Shown one piece after another: positions 1-6,710 of a stretch of 11,669 nucleotides of DNA; positions within the stretch are counted from its first letter, which is position 1; every line of letters starts with the position of its first letter. The stretch lies in NCBI GenBank assembly GCA_002407925.1, contig DHPN01000011.1, positions 741 through 12,409 of the forward strand, in the 5' to 3' direction. Source of the stretch: Atopobiaceae bacterium UBA5363 (GTDB lineage: Bacteria; Actinomycetota; Coriobacteriia; Coriobacteriales; Atopobiaceae). The notes beneath the pieces are model-generated. The model did not search any database, was not told where the DNA came from, and saw nothing but the letters and a program-made list of their open reading frames with translations. The position numbers and the translations under genes are program-made.

Positions 1-43
1 GCGTTGCTGCTTGTAGCCGGAGCCTGCACAGCTGGGCCGCGCT

Positions 44-511
44 TTAATGTCGCGAGCTTGTGAGCTCGTCGGTGTCGAGCCAAATGGTGAAGGGCCCGTC
101 GTTAGTGAGAGACACTTCCATGTCTGCGCCGAAGACGCCTCTTCCAACATGGGCATGTCCGAGGTCGGCTTCTGCTAGGTCACAGAAGAAGTCGTAGAGG
201 CGCATGGCGAGCGTGGGGGCCGCTGCACCGTTGAGAGAGGGGCGCCTGCCGCGCCGGCAGTCAGCATAGAGGGTGAATTGGCTTACGATGAGAGCCTCGC
301 CTCCAACCTCATGCAACGAGAGGTTCGTCTTACCGCCTTTGTCATCAAACATGCGCAAGCCATAGATCTTATTCCACAGGCGTTGTGCAACCGCCTCATT
401 GTCATCCGGACCTACTCCAAGAAAGACAACGAGGCCATGGCCGCATGCACCTGTCTGCGTTCCTTCGACGGTGCAGCTTGCCTGCGTGACTCGTTGCAGA
501 AGAGCTCTCAT
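44..511 (-). CDS. dtd: D-aminoacyl-tRNA deacylase
   Basis: Cytosolic editing enzyme that hydrolyses the ester bond between a D-amino acid (or mischarged glycine) and tRNA, preventing D-residues entering protein. The 155-residue product has the usual length for the family and begins with the typical MRALLQRV start. Both signature motifs are present: SQFTLYAD at residues 77-84 (the SQxT active-site motif) and the Gly-cisPro loop NDGPFT at residues 137-142. The start is an ATG preceded by AAGGAAGG on the minus strand at a good distance. It lies 48 bp downstream of the M32 carboxypeptidase on the same strand, so the two are probably cotranscribed. The last residues (DELTSSRH) form a short variable tail. 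Nothing odd was seen; the assignment is firm. Confidence 0.96.
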   Translation of the reverse strand: MRALLQRVTQASCTVEGTQTGACGHGLVVFLGVGPDDNEAVAQRLWNKIYGLRMFDDKGGKTNLSLHEVGGEALIVSQFTLYADCRRGRRPSLNGAAAPTLAMRLYDFFCDLAEADLGHAHVGRGVFGADMEVSLTNDGPFTIWLDTDELTSSRH

Positions 512-559
512 CTGTCCTTCCTTGTAAAAAGTTGAGACCGGCCTATCATCTTTCCGCTG

Positions 560-2182
560 CTACAGCTCATAGATGGAGGAGAACTTCTCCGTGAGGTAGT
601 CGGTGTAGTAGCGTGTCTGAAGCGGCTCGCCGGTAGCAGAGAGTAGGATGTCAGAGGGGTCTTTCGACCGTCCGAAGCACCATACGTGCTCGCGCAGCCA
701 TGAGCGTATCGCAGAGAGGTCTCCTGAAGAAAGGATAGTATCCCAGTCCATCCCGTCAGCTATCATCGTGTGGCGCAGCTGTGCCCCATAGGCGCCGCCA
801 AGGGCATATGTTGGGAAATAGCCGAACAGGCCGTCAGCCCAATGCGTGTCTTGCAAGGCACCTTGTGCGGCACTGGGCACGCGGACGCCCAAATAGCTCT
901 TGTAGCGACTCGCCCACAGACTTGGGACGTCGCTTGCCTTGGCCTCACCGGAGAAGAGCAGCTTTTCTATCTCGTAGCGAACGAGGATGTGGAGGGGATA
1001 GGTCAGCTCGTCAGCTTCAGTGCGGATGGGCTGGGCCACCACACGGTTCGAGGCAAGATAGAGCTGGCGGGCCGTCACCCTGCTGAATTGGCCGGGGAAG
1101 TGGTGGCGGAGCGTCTTCAGCAAGGGGGTCGCAAACGCTTCGGAGCGGCCGACGTAGTTTTCGAAGAAGCGTGACTGCGCCTCATGCATGCCGCTCGACG
1201 TGCCGCCTTTCAGGGACGTGTAGTTGTATGCAGGGTTGACACCCTGCTCGTAGAGCACATGTCCGCCCTCATGCAGCATGGTGTAGACGTTGCTCAAGAT
1301 GTCATCCTCATGCACATGAGCGGCGATGATGCCGTAGTTGGTCGTGAGAGCGTCAGAAAAAGGGTGCTCGGTGTGCGTGAGGAAAAGCGTTGCAGGGTCG
1401 ATGCCCTCCAGCCGCGCTAAGTCGCCGGCAAGCTCCCATTGGCGCCGTTCGTCGAAGCGGCCTTCGACGCAGCGGTGACTGGGCTGGCGACCGGCCTTTG
1501 CTATGTCGGCGATGAGCGGGACGACCATGTCTTTCACCTGTTCGAAGAAACGATCGTAAAAGTTGTGGTCGCTACCCTGCTCGAACTCATCAAGCCATAC
1601 GTCATAAGGATCTGCGTCGGGATTCTTATGGCTGGCGAGCTGCCGCATGGCTTCGACGATGCGTTCGAGGTAGGGCTCAAAAGAAGGCCAGTCATTTGCT
1701 TTTTTTGCCTTGAGCCAGACGTCATGGGTCTTGGCGGTGAGTCGCGTGAATGCGGCTTGCTCGCTGGGGGGCACATCGATGAGGCGCTTGCGATCCCGGG
1801 TGAGGACACGGACCTGGGCCTTGCGCGTTTCGTCGAGGAGCTCGTCGGTTTCAGGAGCTGAAAGGCGTGCGAGAAGATCTCCTGTCGACTTTGAGCACAG
1901 CAGCTCGTGGTCTTCTTCCGCAAGTATCGCCTGTGCCTCGCTGCGGTCGGCTGTGGCGGCCGGCGGATCAATTGAGAGCCCATAGCAAGCCATGCCCGTC
2001 TGGGCAAAACGATGCGCAAAGAGATGGCGTTCAAGGTCGTCAAGAGATGCGAGATCAGCTTTTGGATTGGGAACGTTTGCTTGACTGGCAGCGGCAGGCA
2101 TGCCAGGAATGGTTTGCCCTGAGGCGCTTGTTGTGTTGGTCTGTTTCAGGAAATCTGGCGTTGAGCCGGTGCTGTAGCTCAT
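560..2182 (-). CDS. M32 family metallocarboxypeptidase (thermostable carboxypeptidase 1 type)
   Basis: Zinc carboxypeptidase that removes C-terminal residues from peptides, probably in the cytosol since no signal peptide is seen. I chose the ATG at 2182, which has AAGGAGG 5 bases upstream; the frame stays open further upstream, but without a comparable site. The protein is then 540 residues, slightly longer than the roughly 500 usual for M32. Family motifs in order: HPF (273-275), the zinc motif HEGGH (304-308), the third-ligand helix MHEAQSRFFEN (332-342), IRTEAD (386-391) and QDTHW (444-448). The first 35 or so residues are rich in Ser, Thr, Ala and Pro and look like an unstructured extension. 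The DxRxT motif usually found between HPF and HExxH is not recognisable; the spacing looks kept, but the stretch reads YGIIAAH. The zinc ligands are intact, so activity is expected, with substrate preference uncertain. It is followed by dtd. Confidence 0.93.
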   Translation of the reverse strand: MSYSTGSTPDFLKQTNTTSASGQTIPGMPAAASQANVPNPKADLASLDDLERHLFAHRFAQTGMACYGLSIDPPAATADRSEAQAILAEEDHELLCSKSTGDLLARLSAPETDELLDETRKAQVRVLTRDRKRLIDVPPSEQAAFTRLTAKTHDVWLKAKKANDWPSFEPYLERIVEAMRQLASHKNPDADPYDVWLDEFEQGSDHNFYDRFFEQVKDMVVPLIADIAKAGRQPSHRCVEGRFDERRQWELAGDLARLEGIDPATLFLTHTEHPFSDALTTNYGIIAAHVHEDDILSNVYTMLHEGGHVLYEQGVNPAYNYTSLKGGTSSGMHEAQSRFFENYVGRSEAFATPLLKTLRHHFPGQFSRVTARQLYLASNRVVAQPIRTEADELTYPLHILVRYEIEKLLFSGEAKASDVPSLWASRYKSYLGVRVPSAAQGALQDTHWADGLFGYFPTYALGGAYGAQLRHTMIADGMDWDTILSSGDLSAIRSWLREHVWCFGRSKDPSDILLSATGEPLQTRYYTDYLTEKFSSIYEL

Positions 2183-2187
2183 ATCGG

Positions 2188-2194
2188 CCTCCTT
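2188..2194 (-). promoter_or_regulatory. Ribosome binding site fixing the M32 start
   Basis: AAGGAGG on the minus strand, 5 bases before the ATG at 2182. It is the only strong Shine-Dalgarno match near the 5' end of this frame and is the reason for rejecting the longer reading frame that begins at 2320. Confidence 0.8.
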
Positions 2195-2288
2195 GGCGTG
2201 ATAGTGCGTTTGCTTCCCTAGTGTACTCTTGCCATATGTTGCGCGAGCGCTACCGTCTTCGCTTGTTATGAGACTGCCTCGTACGTTT

Positions 2289-2333
2289 GCCTTCGTACCT
2301 CCGTACATGCAGGTTTGCAAAGGCTACGAAGGC
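2289..2333. repeat. Inverted repeat / potential hairpin in the divergent region
   Basis: GCCTTCGTA (2289-2297) is perfectly complementary to TACGAAGGC (2325-2333). If one C is bulged, CCT (2298-2300) pairs with AGG (2321-2323), giving a 12-bp stem. Inside the loop, TGCA (2308-2311) and TGCA (2316-2319) could pair further. Neither side is followed by a T run, so it is not a standard intrinsic terminator. A regulator site or a leader RNA structure is more likely (inference). Confidence 0.55.
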
Positions 2334-2407
2334 CAAAGAGCCTTGCAGGAAGTACAATTTACCTATCAAGCTGTGTTTGTTGCATCGTCACACTAAAAGG
2401 AGAACCT

Positions 2408-3001
2408 ATGTCGGACAAGTTGGAAAGTGGTATTGCGCGAGATCAAGCCTATGCGCTTCTGATCGAATATAACAAAGATCCGTACCACATCAAGCATGGA
2501 GAGCAACTCGAGGCGCTAATGCGCTACTATGCTGAGCGTTATGATCCGGCCAATGTTGACTTCTGGGGACAAGTTGGCTTGTTGCATGATCTCGACTGGG
2601 AAAAGTGGCCGGATGCCCAGCTGCATACCATGAAGACAGCAGAAATTCTTGCTGATGCGGGAGCAGATCCTGCGCTTGCGAAGTCCATACAAACGCACAA
2701 TTCCGATATGAATGACCAGCTGCCAAAGCCTGAGCTGCAGATGGAGAAGGTCCTGTTTGCGATAGACGAGCTGTCTGGCCTCATCAATGCTTGCGTCATT
2801 TTGCGGCCATCCCATAGTGTGGCTGACATGAGCGTCAAGTCCTTAAAGAAAAAGTTCAAGACCAAAAGTTTTGCCGCTGGCTGCGACCGTGGCGTGATTC
2901 GCAAGGGAGCTGAGCTCATGGGTATGGATCTTGATGAGCTTTTCGCAGACATCCTTGAAGCGGAAAAAACGTTGGTGGGCAGCTACAGTTGTTTCGCGTG
3001 A
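2408..3001 (+). CDS. HD-domain metal-dependent phosphohydrolase (HDIG-like)
   Basis: Predicted cytosolic phosphohydrolase of 197 residues; the substrate is unknown. The ATG at 2408 has AAAAGGAGAA just upstream. The HD signature is readable: a first histidine in HGEQLEALMR (His30), the doublet in GLLHDLDWE (His60-Asp61), further histidines at 73 and 97 (THNSD), and an Asp at about 120 in FAIDELSGLI. This order (H...HD...H...H...D) matches small HD proteins that resemble nucleotidases, and the fold appears complete. It is probably the first gene of a plus-strand operon, with the ROK kinase starting 45 bases after its stop. The neighbour suggests, but does not prove, a sugar-phosphate or nucleotide substrate. 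The family call is solid; the function is not. Confidence 0.85.
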   Translation: MSDKLESGIARDQAYALLIEYNKDPYHIKHGEQLEALMRYYAERYDPANVDFWGQVGLLHDLDWEKWPDAQLHTMKTAEILADAGADPALAKSIQTHNSDMNDQLPKPELQMEKVLFAIDELSGLINACVILRPSHSVADMSVKSLKKKFKTKSFAAGCDRGVIRKGAELMGMDLDELFADILEAEKTLVGSYSCFA

Positions 3002-3032
3002 GTTTTGTTAGTACACCTGGGTGCGCCAATGC

Positions 3033-3040
3033 AAAGGAGG
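3033..3040 (+). promoter_or_regulatory. Ribosome binding site selecting a GTG start for the ROK kinase
   Basis: AAAGGAGG ends directly against an ATG at 3041, which is too close for initiation. The in-frame GTG at 3047 lies 6 bases downstream, the ideal distance. The GTG start also trims the protein to begin at VAYILGVDIGGT, the usual position for ROK kinases. Confidence 0.7.
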
Positions 3041-3046
3041 ATGAAC

Positions 3047-3991
3047 GTGGCCTACATACTAGGGGTAGATATCGGTGGGACATCGATCAAGGCGGGGCTG
3101 TTCGACAAGTCAGGCAATCTCATCGACGTAAAGAAGATCCAGACGATCGAGATTGTCAATGACGTTGCCTATGCAATGGTGGTTCAAGGTCTCGGCGAGC
3201 TTCTCTCTGCTCGTGACGTGAGCTCCTCTGAAGTTGCCGCCATTGGCATGACTGTGCCTGGGCCGGTGGACAGCGATGGGCGAGTGGGCGTGCTTGCCAA
3301 CATATCCCTTGACGCTGAAGGCCTCAAGGGAGCCCTACATAAGGCCTTTCCTGCTGCCACCATCGCCTTTGTGAACGATGCCAATGCCGCGGCATTGGGA
3401 GAGCTGTGGCAAGGGGGCGCCCAAGGTGTTTCTAACTGCGTCATGGTGACACTTGGCACAGGCGTCGGAGGAGGGGTGATCGTGGACGGACACCTTGTGG
3501 CGGGTGCGTTTGGTGCTGCAGGGGAGATAGGTCATCTCACCATGAACTATGAGGAGACGCAAACCTGTGGCTGTGGCCGCAAAGGCTGCTTGGAGCAATA
3601 TGCGTCCGCTAAGGGCATCGTCAGGCTCTATCATGCGGCTTGTGAGAGGGCCAAGCAAACGCCCGTCGAGCTCTCGCATGAGACAGATACGATCTCGGTC
3701 TTCAAAGCCTATGCGGCAGGGGACGCCTGTGCCAAAGAGGCTATTGAAGAGATGAGCGAGTACCTTGGGCGTGCGCTGGCGCTTATCGCCTGCGTCGTCG
3801 ACCCAGAAGTTGTGCTTATCGGTGGAGGCGTGGCAGGAGGATACGACGTCTACGCCGAAAAGGTTACTGAGTCCTTTTGGAGACACTGCTTTTCCGGTTG
3901 CGCGGCCATGCGCATCAGCGCGGCAACCTTAGGCAACGAGGCCGGCATGTACGGCGCCGCTTACTGCGCTTTGCAACAATGGGGTAAGTAA
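3047..3991 (+). CDS. ROK family sugar kinase (glucokinase-like)
   Basis: ATP-dependent kinase that probably makes glucose-6-phosphate or an amino-sugar 6-phosphate in the cytosol. Starting at GTG 3047 it has 314 residues, typical of ROK glucokinases. Visible motifs: phosphate-binding VDIGGT (7-12), VPGPVD near 70-75, the catalytic Asp in VNDANAA (Asp111), the second phosphate loop TLGTGVGGG (135-143), and the ROK zinc site made by the His of GEIGHL (163) and the cysteines of CGCGRKGC (174, 176, 181). GGGVAGG near the C-terminus completes the nucleotide site. The gene lies between an HD hydrolase and a lone PTS EIIA, apparently in one operon. Glucokinase is the default reading. ROK enzymes acting on ManNAc, GlcNAc or fructose share these motifs, and the nearby amino-sugar locus makes an amino-sugar substrate possible. 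Confidence 0.9.
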   Translation: MAYILGVDIGGTSIKAGLFDKSGNLIDVKKIQTIEIVNDVAYAMVVQGLGELLSARDVSSSEVAAIGMTVPGPVDSDGRVGVLANISLDAEGLKGALHKAFPAATIAFVNDANAAALGELWQGGAQGVSNCVMVTLGTGVGGGVIVDGHLVAGAFGAAGEIGHLTMNYEETQTCGCGRKGCLEQYASAKGIVRLYHAACERAKQTPVELSHETDTISVFKAYAAGDACAKEAIEEMSEYLGRALALIACVVDPEVVLIGGGVAGGYDVYAEKVTESFWRHCFSGCAAMRISAATLGNEAGMYGAAYCALQQWGK

Positions 3992-4025
3992 GAGAAAGGC
4001 AAGGTGTTATTCTAGGTAAAAAAAG

Positions 4026-4044
4026 TGGCATGCCCAATATGCCA
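4026..4044. repeat. Short inverted repeat upstream of the lone EIIA gene
   Basis: TGGCAT (4026-4031) and ATGCCA (4039-4044) form a perfect 6-bp inverted repeat with a 7-base spacer. It lies in the 72-base gap between the ROK kinase and EIIA genes, just before the AAGGAGGA ribosome site (4053-4060). It could be a small operator or a weak hairpin near the translation start. Six-base arms arise by chance fairly easily, so confidence is low. Confidence 0.3.
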
Positions 4045-4063
4045 TATTTGGTAAGGAGGACCT

Positions 4064-4519
4064 ATGATCGATCTCGTACAACCGTCTCACGTCTTCCTCG
4101 ATTGCGCAGCAAAAGATGTGAACGAAGCGCTCCATTTCATTTCTCGTAAAGCGGTTGAGCTCGGTGCAGGCGCTGATGAGGAGACGATCTTCAAGGCGTT
4201 TCGTGCGCGTGAGGACATGGGCTCCACTGCAATGACTGACGGCTTTGCCATACCTCATGCGCAAATACCTGAGCTGAACGAAGCGATGGTCATTATTGTG
4301 AAGTTCTCTTCTTCGCCTGGGTGGAAATCGATGGACGCAAAGCCCATCACCTATGCGATTGCGCTGCTCACCCCTGGGGAAAATGAGGCTTCAGCCCACC
4401 TAGAGATGCTGGCGAAGATCGCGCGGGTGCTGACGCATGTCAACTTCCGCAGTGAGATGGCATCAGCTAACTCAGCTGAGCAGATTGCCGATGCTGTCAA
4501 CAAGAGGTTGCACAACTGA
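4064..4519 (+). CDS. Stand-alone PTS EIIA protein (fructose/mannitol/PtsN type)
   Basis: Single-domain PTS EIIA of 151 residues. It would accept phosphate from HPr on a histidine and pass it to an EIIB or use it for signalling. The active-site motif is GFAIPHAQ with the phosphorylatable His65; the downstream HLEMLAKIARVL segment is also typical of the PTS_EIIA_2 fold. The ATG at 4064 follows AAGGAGGA (4053-4060). No partner EIIB or EIIC of the fructose family is encoded in the window, so the partner lies elsewhere or the protein is regulatory, like PtsN. It sits 72 bp after the ROK kinase on the same strand and converges on the YitT gene. The regulator at the far end of the window carries a related EIIA domain at its C-terminus. 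Confidence 0.9.
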   Translation: MIDLVQPSHVFLDCAAKDVNEALHFISRKAVELGAGADEETIFKAFRAREDMGSTAMTDGFAIPHAQIPELNEAMVIIVKFSSSPGWKSMDAKPITYAIALLTPGENEASAHLEMLAKIARVLTHVNFRSEMASANSAEQIADAVNKRLHN

Positions 4520-4624
4520 GAGGCTGCTAAGAGTTTCGCCCCGTGATGCCATGATCGTACAGTGTGCGAGGAGGCTTCATAGGGCGAAGTTCTGTTGTCA
4601 ATCTGCTTCTTTTTGTGCGGCAAG

Positions 4625-5509
4625 TTACGCAATAAGCCTTTTTTCAAAATTCCCGATGACGTTCGTCCCCTCCGCCCTGATGATAAATGCAGAGGGATCT
4701 GCATCACGCACTTTACGTGAGAGTTCAGGAAGCTCTTTTTTTGAGACGACGCTTATCAGCACTTCTACCGGAGCATCAGACCAGCCGCCCATCCCGTTCC
4801 ACCATGTAAGGCCGCGATGCAGCTCATTGACAATGAGGGGGCGTATGTTGGGGTTTCTGGTAAAGATTATGCAGCAGATCTCACGATTTTGAAGGTGGAG
4901 CTTATCAAGGAAAAAAGAGAAGACCACAGCATAAAAGATGGAATACAGAGCAGTTTGTGGGCTGAAAAGGATGGCCGAGGTGAAATATATGAAGCAGTTG
5001 ACCAATAAGGTGAGCTTTCCTACGCTGTAGCCCGCTCTCTTTTGTGCTAAATAGACGCCTAAGATATCAGTCCCCCCTCCGCTATAGCCAGCCGTAAGGG
5101 TTAGGCCAATACCTGTTGCGGCAAGAGTAGCTCCTATGATACAGTTGATGGTAATGTCAGCTACAAGAGGTGTCGAGGGTATGGCAACAAAAGAAAAGGC
5201 TGCGGTTTGCACGATGACCGATAGTAAAGTTCCTACAAAAAATTTATGTGAGAGCTTTTTGTAGGCAAGGATTGTCAAGGGGATATTAAGAAGAGCATTT
5301 ATGATACCAGCCACATCAAAGGAAAAATGCAAACCGAAGTAGCTTATGAGTATTGAGCGGATAAGCTGAGCTACTCCTGTACAGCCGGGGTTGTAGAGGC
5401 CCAATGGGACTACAAACAGATTCACGCTGGCAGCAAACAGAGCAGATCCCCCTACTACCAGCGCAAAACGTTTCAGATTGTCCTTGCTTTTTTGTTTAAA
5501 TTGATACAT
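4625..5509 (-). CDS. YitT family membrane protein (DUF161 plus DUF2179)
   Basis: Integral membrane protein of 294 residues, the normal size for YitT-family proteins, whose function is not established. About six hydrophobic segments lie at roughly 14-36, 55-83, 88-112, 116-140, 162-184 and 184-202. The glycine-rich TAGYSGGGTDILG (139-151) is a characteristic family stretch. The C-terminal soluble part (about 205-290) matches DUF2179, with RGLTWWNGMGGWS and VVSKKELPELSRKV in the expected places. The ATG at 5509 lies 22 bp after the MupG-like gene's stop and lacks a clear Shine-Dalgarno, so translation may depend on coupling to the upstream gene. It is the apparent last gene of the PTS operon. 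A transport role for the operon's substrate or products is speculation. Confidence 0.9.
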   Translation of the reverse strand: MYQFKQKSKDNLKRFALVVGGSALFAASVNLFVVPLGLYNPGCTGVAQLIRSILISYFGLHFSFDVAGIINALLNIPLTILAYKKLSHKFFVGTLLSVIVQTAAFSFVAIPSTPLVADITINCIIGATLAATGIGLTLTAGYSGGGTDILGVYLAQKRAGYSVGKLTLLVNCFIYFTSAILFSPQTALYSIFYAVVFSFFLDKLHLQNREICCIIFTRNPNIRPLIVNELHRGLTWWNGMGGWSDAPVEVLISVVSKKELPELSRKVRDADPSAFIIRAEGTNVIGNFEKRLIA

Positions 5510-5531
5510 TGCAGGTTTGGCTTGCTCTTAT

Positions 5532-6623
5532 CTAAGGCTTGATAAAGCCAAAGCGGTGTTCGGGTTTAATATAGTCAAGGAGAAACTGTTCCTCTTTTGG
5601 GATACGCGCAACTATATTGCGTGTCCCGTCATCAGGAAAGTCACAGAGTGCGACCTCAACTTCGCCGCGATAGTGCTCTAGATTATCATTGACGATAAGA
5701 ACATCACCTCGCCGAATTTGCTGACTACCCAGGTTGTGCGATGGGATTGAAACTTCCCGATATCTTAAACGGGGAAGTGACGAGCGCAGCAAATAGTCGG
5801 ACGCATCGGTTCTCGTGAAGTGATCAAACATCCATAGCTCATCGATTTCTGCCTTTGTAGCAGCTGGTTCAAGAGAAACTCTCATAGTTGTCCGTGTAAG
5901 GTCAAGAGATGCTAGCCTTGTTAGCTCCTCCTCAGAGGCAAAGCAGTTGCCAACAAGCACATTGTCGACCAAGCCAGTCGCGAGGAGATGCCGAACTTGG
6001 AGATCGATAGGCCTAGTTCTATCTTTCTCGCAGGTAGGAAGCCCATCAAACACATCCCATGGTCCGAAGGTATTTGGCTGCCTGCTTGAGATAAACGCTG
6101 CAGTAGGCAGGCCCATATCGTGATATTTTTTCGAGAGTTCCTTAAAGCGTCCTTCTCCAAGACCTGTATATCTCTCGGGATAAAAGTTATGGCATACGCA
6201 CATGTTGCGGCTATCAGCGCCGCGCTCTATGAGCAAATCAAGCGCAAGATTTGAGCTCGCATTAAATTGAATGGCAATGCCATAAGGATTTTGGGTTGCG
6301 GCAATGTCTCCAAAGTCTCCCAGGTGGCCATCAAGACGAATGATATCAACATTCATCTGAGCAAAAGGCCTTAGATCTAAAGCAGTCGCACCAAGATGTT
6401 TAAATACCGTTGGGTTAGTATCAACGGCGACACTGAAGCCATAGCTATGTGCCTTTTTTACAAACTTTCCGAATTCATTTAGTGTGTCTTCCCTTGATTT
6501 TTTGACAGAGAGAAGGCACGTAAAAAGGCGATCAAAGCCATGCTCGGAGGCTAATTTTAAATAGGCCTCGTCTGCTTCCGGCGTTGAGTGTTCTGGATAA
6601 ACGGAGATCCCTAGATGATGCAT
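5532..6623 (-). CDS. mupG: DUF871 / MupG-type 6-phospho-N-acetylmuramidase-like glycosidase
   Basis: Predicted cytosolic glycosidase. The one well-studied family member, MupG of Staphylococcus aureus, splits MurNAc-6-phosphate-GlcNAc after PTS uptake. The protein has 363 residues from the ATG at 6623, which has GGAG 5 bases upstream; an earlier in-frame ATG at 6680 has no ribosome site and would run through an inverted repeat. It begins with the typical HHLGISVYP and has a TIM-barrel part to about residue 270, including FDRLFTCLLS, VAVDTNP (65-71), RLDGHLGDFG (96-105) and the CHNFYPERYTGLG motif (144-156). The C-terminal part (about 280-363), with SHNLGSQQIRRGDVLIVND, matches the cyclophilin-like DUF871 domain. 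It lies downstream of lactose/cellobiose-family PTS genes and upstream of a YitT gene. The family is sure; the exact disaccharide-phosphate substrate is not. Confidence 0.85.
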   Translation of the reverse strand: MHHLGISVYPEHSTPEADEAYLKLASEHGFDRLFTCLLSVKKSREDTLNEFGKFVKKAHSYGFSVAVDTNPTVFKHLGATALDLRPFAQMNVDIIRLDGHLGDFGDIAATQNPYGIAIQFNASSNLALDLLIERGADSRNMCVCHNFYPERYTGLGEGRFKELSKKYHDMGLPTAAFISSRQPNTFGPWDVFDGLPTCEKDRTRPIDLQVRHLLATGLVDNVLVGNCFASEEELTRLASLDLTRTTMRVSLEPAATKAEIDELWMFDHFTRTDASDYLLRSSLPRLRYREVSIPSHNLGSQQIRRGDVLIVNDNLEHYRGEVEVALCDFPDDGTRNIVARIPKEEQFLLDYIKPEHRFGFIKP

Positions 6624-6628
6624 GTGAA

Positions 6629-6632
6629 CTCC
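6629..6632 (-). promoter_or_regulatory. Ribosome binding site for the MupG-like gene
   Basis: GGAG (in TTGGAG, minus strand) 5 bases before the ATG at 6623. It decides the start in favour of 6623 over 6680. Confidence 0.6.
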
Positions 6633-6640
6633 AATCAAGG

Positions 6641-6675
6641 GCGCCGTTGGAGAAGCTTTAGCCTGCCAACGGCGC
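6641..6675. repeat. Perfect 10-bp inverted repeat between EIIC and the MupG-like gene
   Basis: GCGCCGTTGG (6641-6650) and CCAACGGCGC (6666-6675) are exact reverse complements with a 15-base spacer. In the minus-strand mRNA this gives a strong GC-rich hairpin about 35 bases after the EIIC stop and 17 bases before the MupG-like start. No U tract follows, so it is not a standard terminator. It may protect the 3' end of the upstream message, set relative expression, or be a protein-binding site (inference). Confidence 0.75.
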
Positions 6676-6710
6676 ACCATTCGAAAAACAACTTAAGTGT
6701 TAGCTAGGTA

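Larger units (their letters stand above)
2183..2407. other. Divergent intergenic region (M32 carboxypeptidase / HD hydrolase)
   Basis: This 225-bp gap must carry promoters for both directions. No textbook sigma-70 promoter stands out. On the plus strand a weak pair is TTGCAG (2343-2348) and TATCAA (2364-2369) with a short 15-base spacer. The pentamer CGTAC occurs three times (from 2280, 2294 and 2302) beside an inverted repeat that is listed separately. The TGCAGG hexamer also occurs twice (from 2308 and 2344). Confidence 0.5.

Noticed and set aside
1..43. Possible start of another minus-strand gene downstream of dtd
   Set aside because: Only a short open stretch with a possible GTG and no clear ribosome site; too little sequence before the window edge to support a gene.
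770..2271. Several plus-strand open frames of 78-140 codons antisense to the M32 gene
   Set aside because: They lie wholly within a well-supported coding sequence, lack ribosome sites, and show no recognisable domain; GC-rich genes often create such shadows.
3335..3886. 183-codon minus-strand open frame inside the ROK kinase gene
   Set aside because: The plus frame carries all ROK motifs; the antisense product has no family features.
4535..4588. TTCGCCC / GGGCGAA inverted repeat between the convergent EIIA and YitT genes, considered as a terminator
   Set aside because: The arms are 7 bp with a 40-base loop and no T run directly after either arm, so it is too weak to call.
6624..6680. N-terminal extension of the MupG-like protein beginning at ATG 6680
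   Set aside because: No Shine-Dalgarno precedes it, it would translate the inverted repeat, and relatives begin near HHLGISVYP; ATG 6623 has GGAG at a proper distance.
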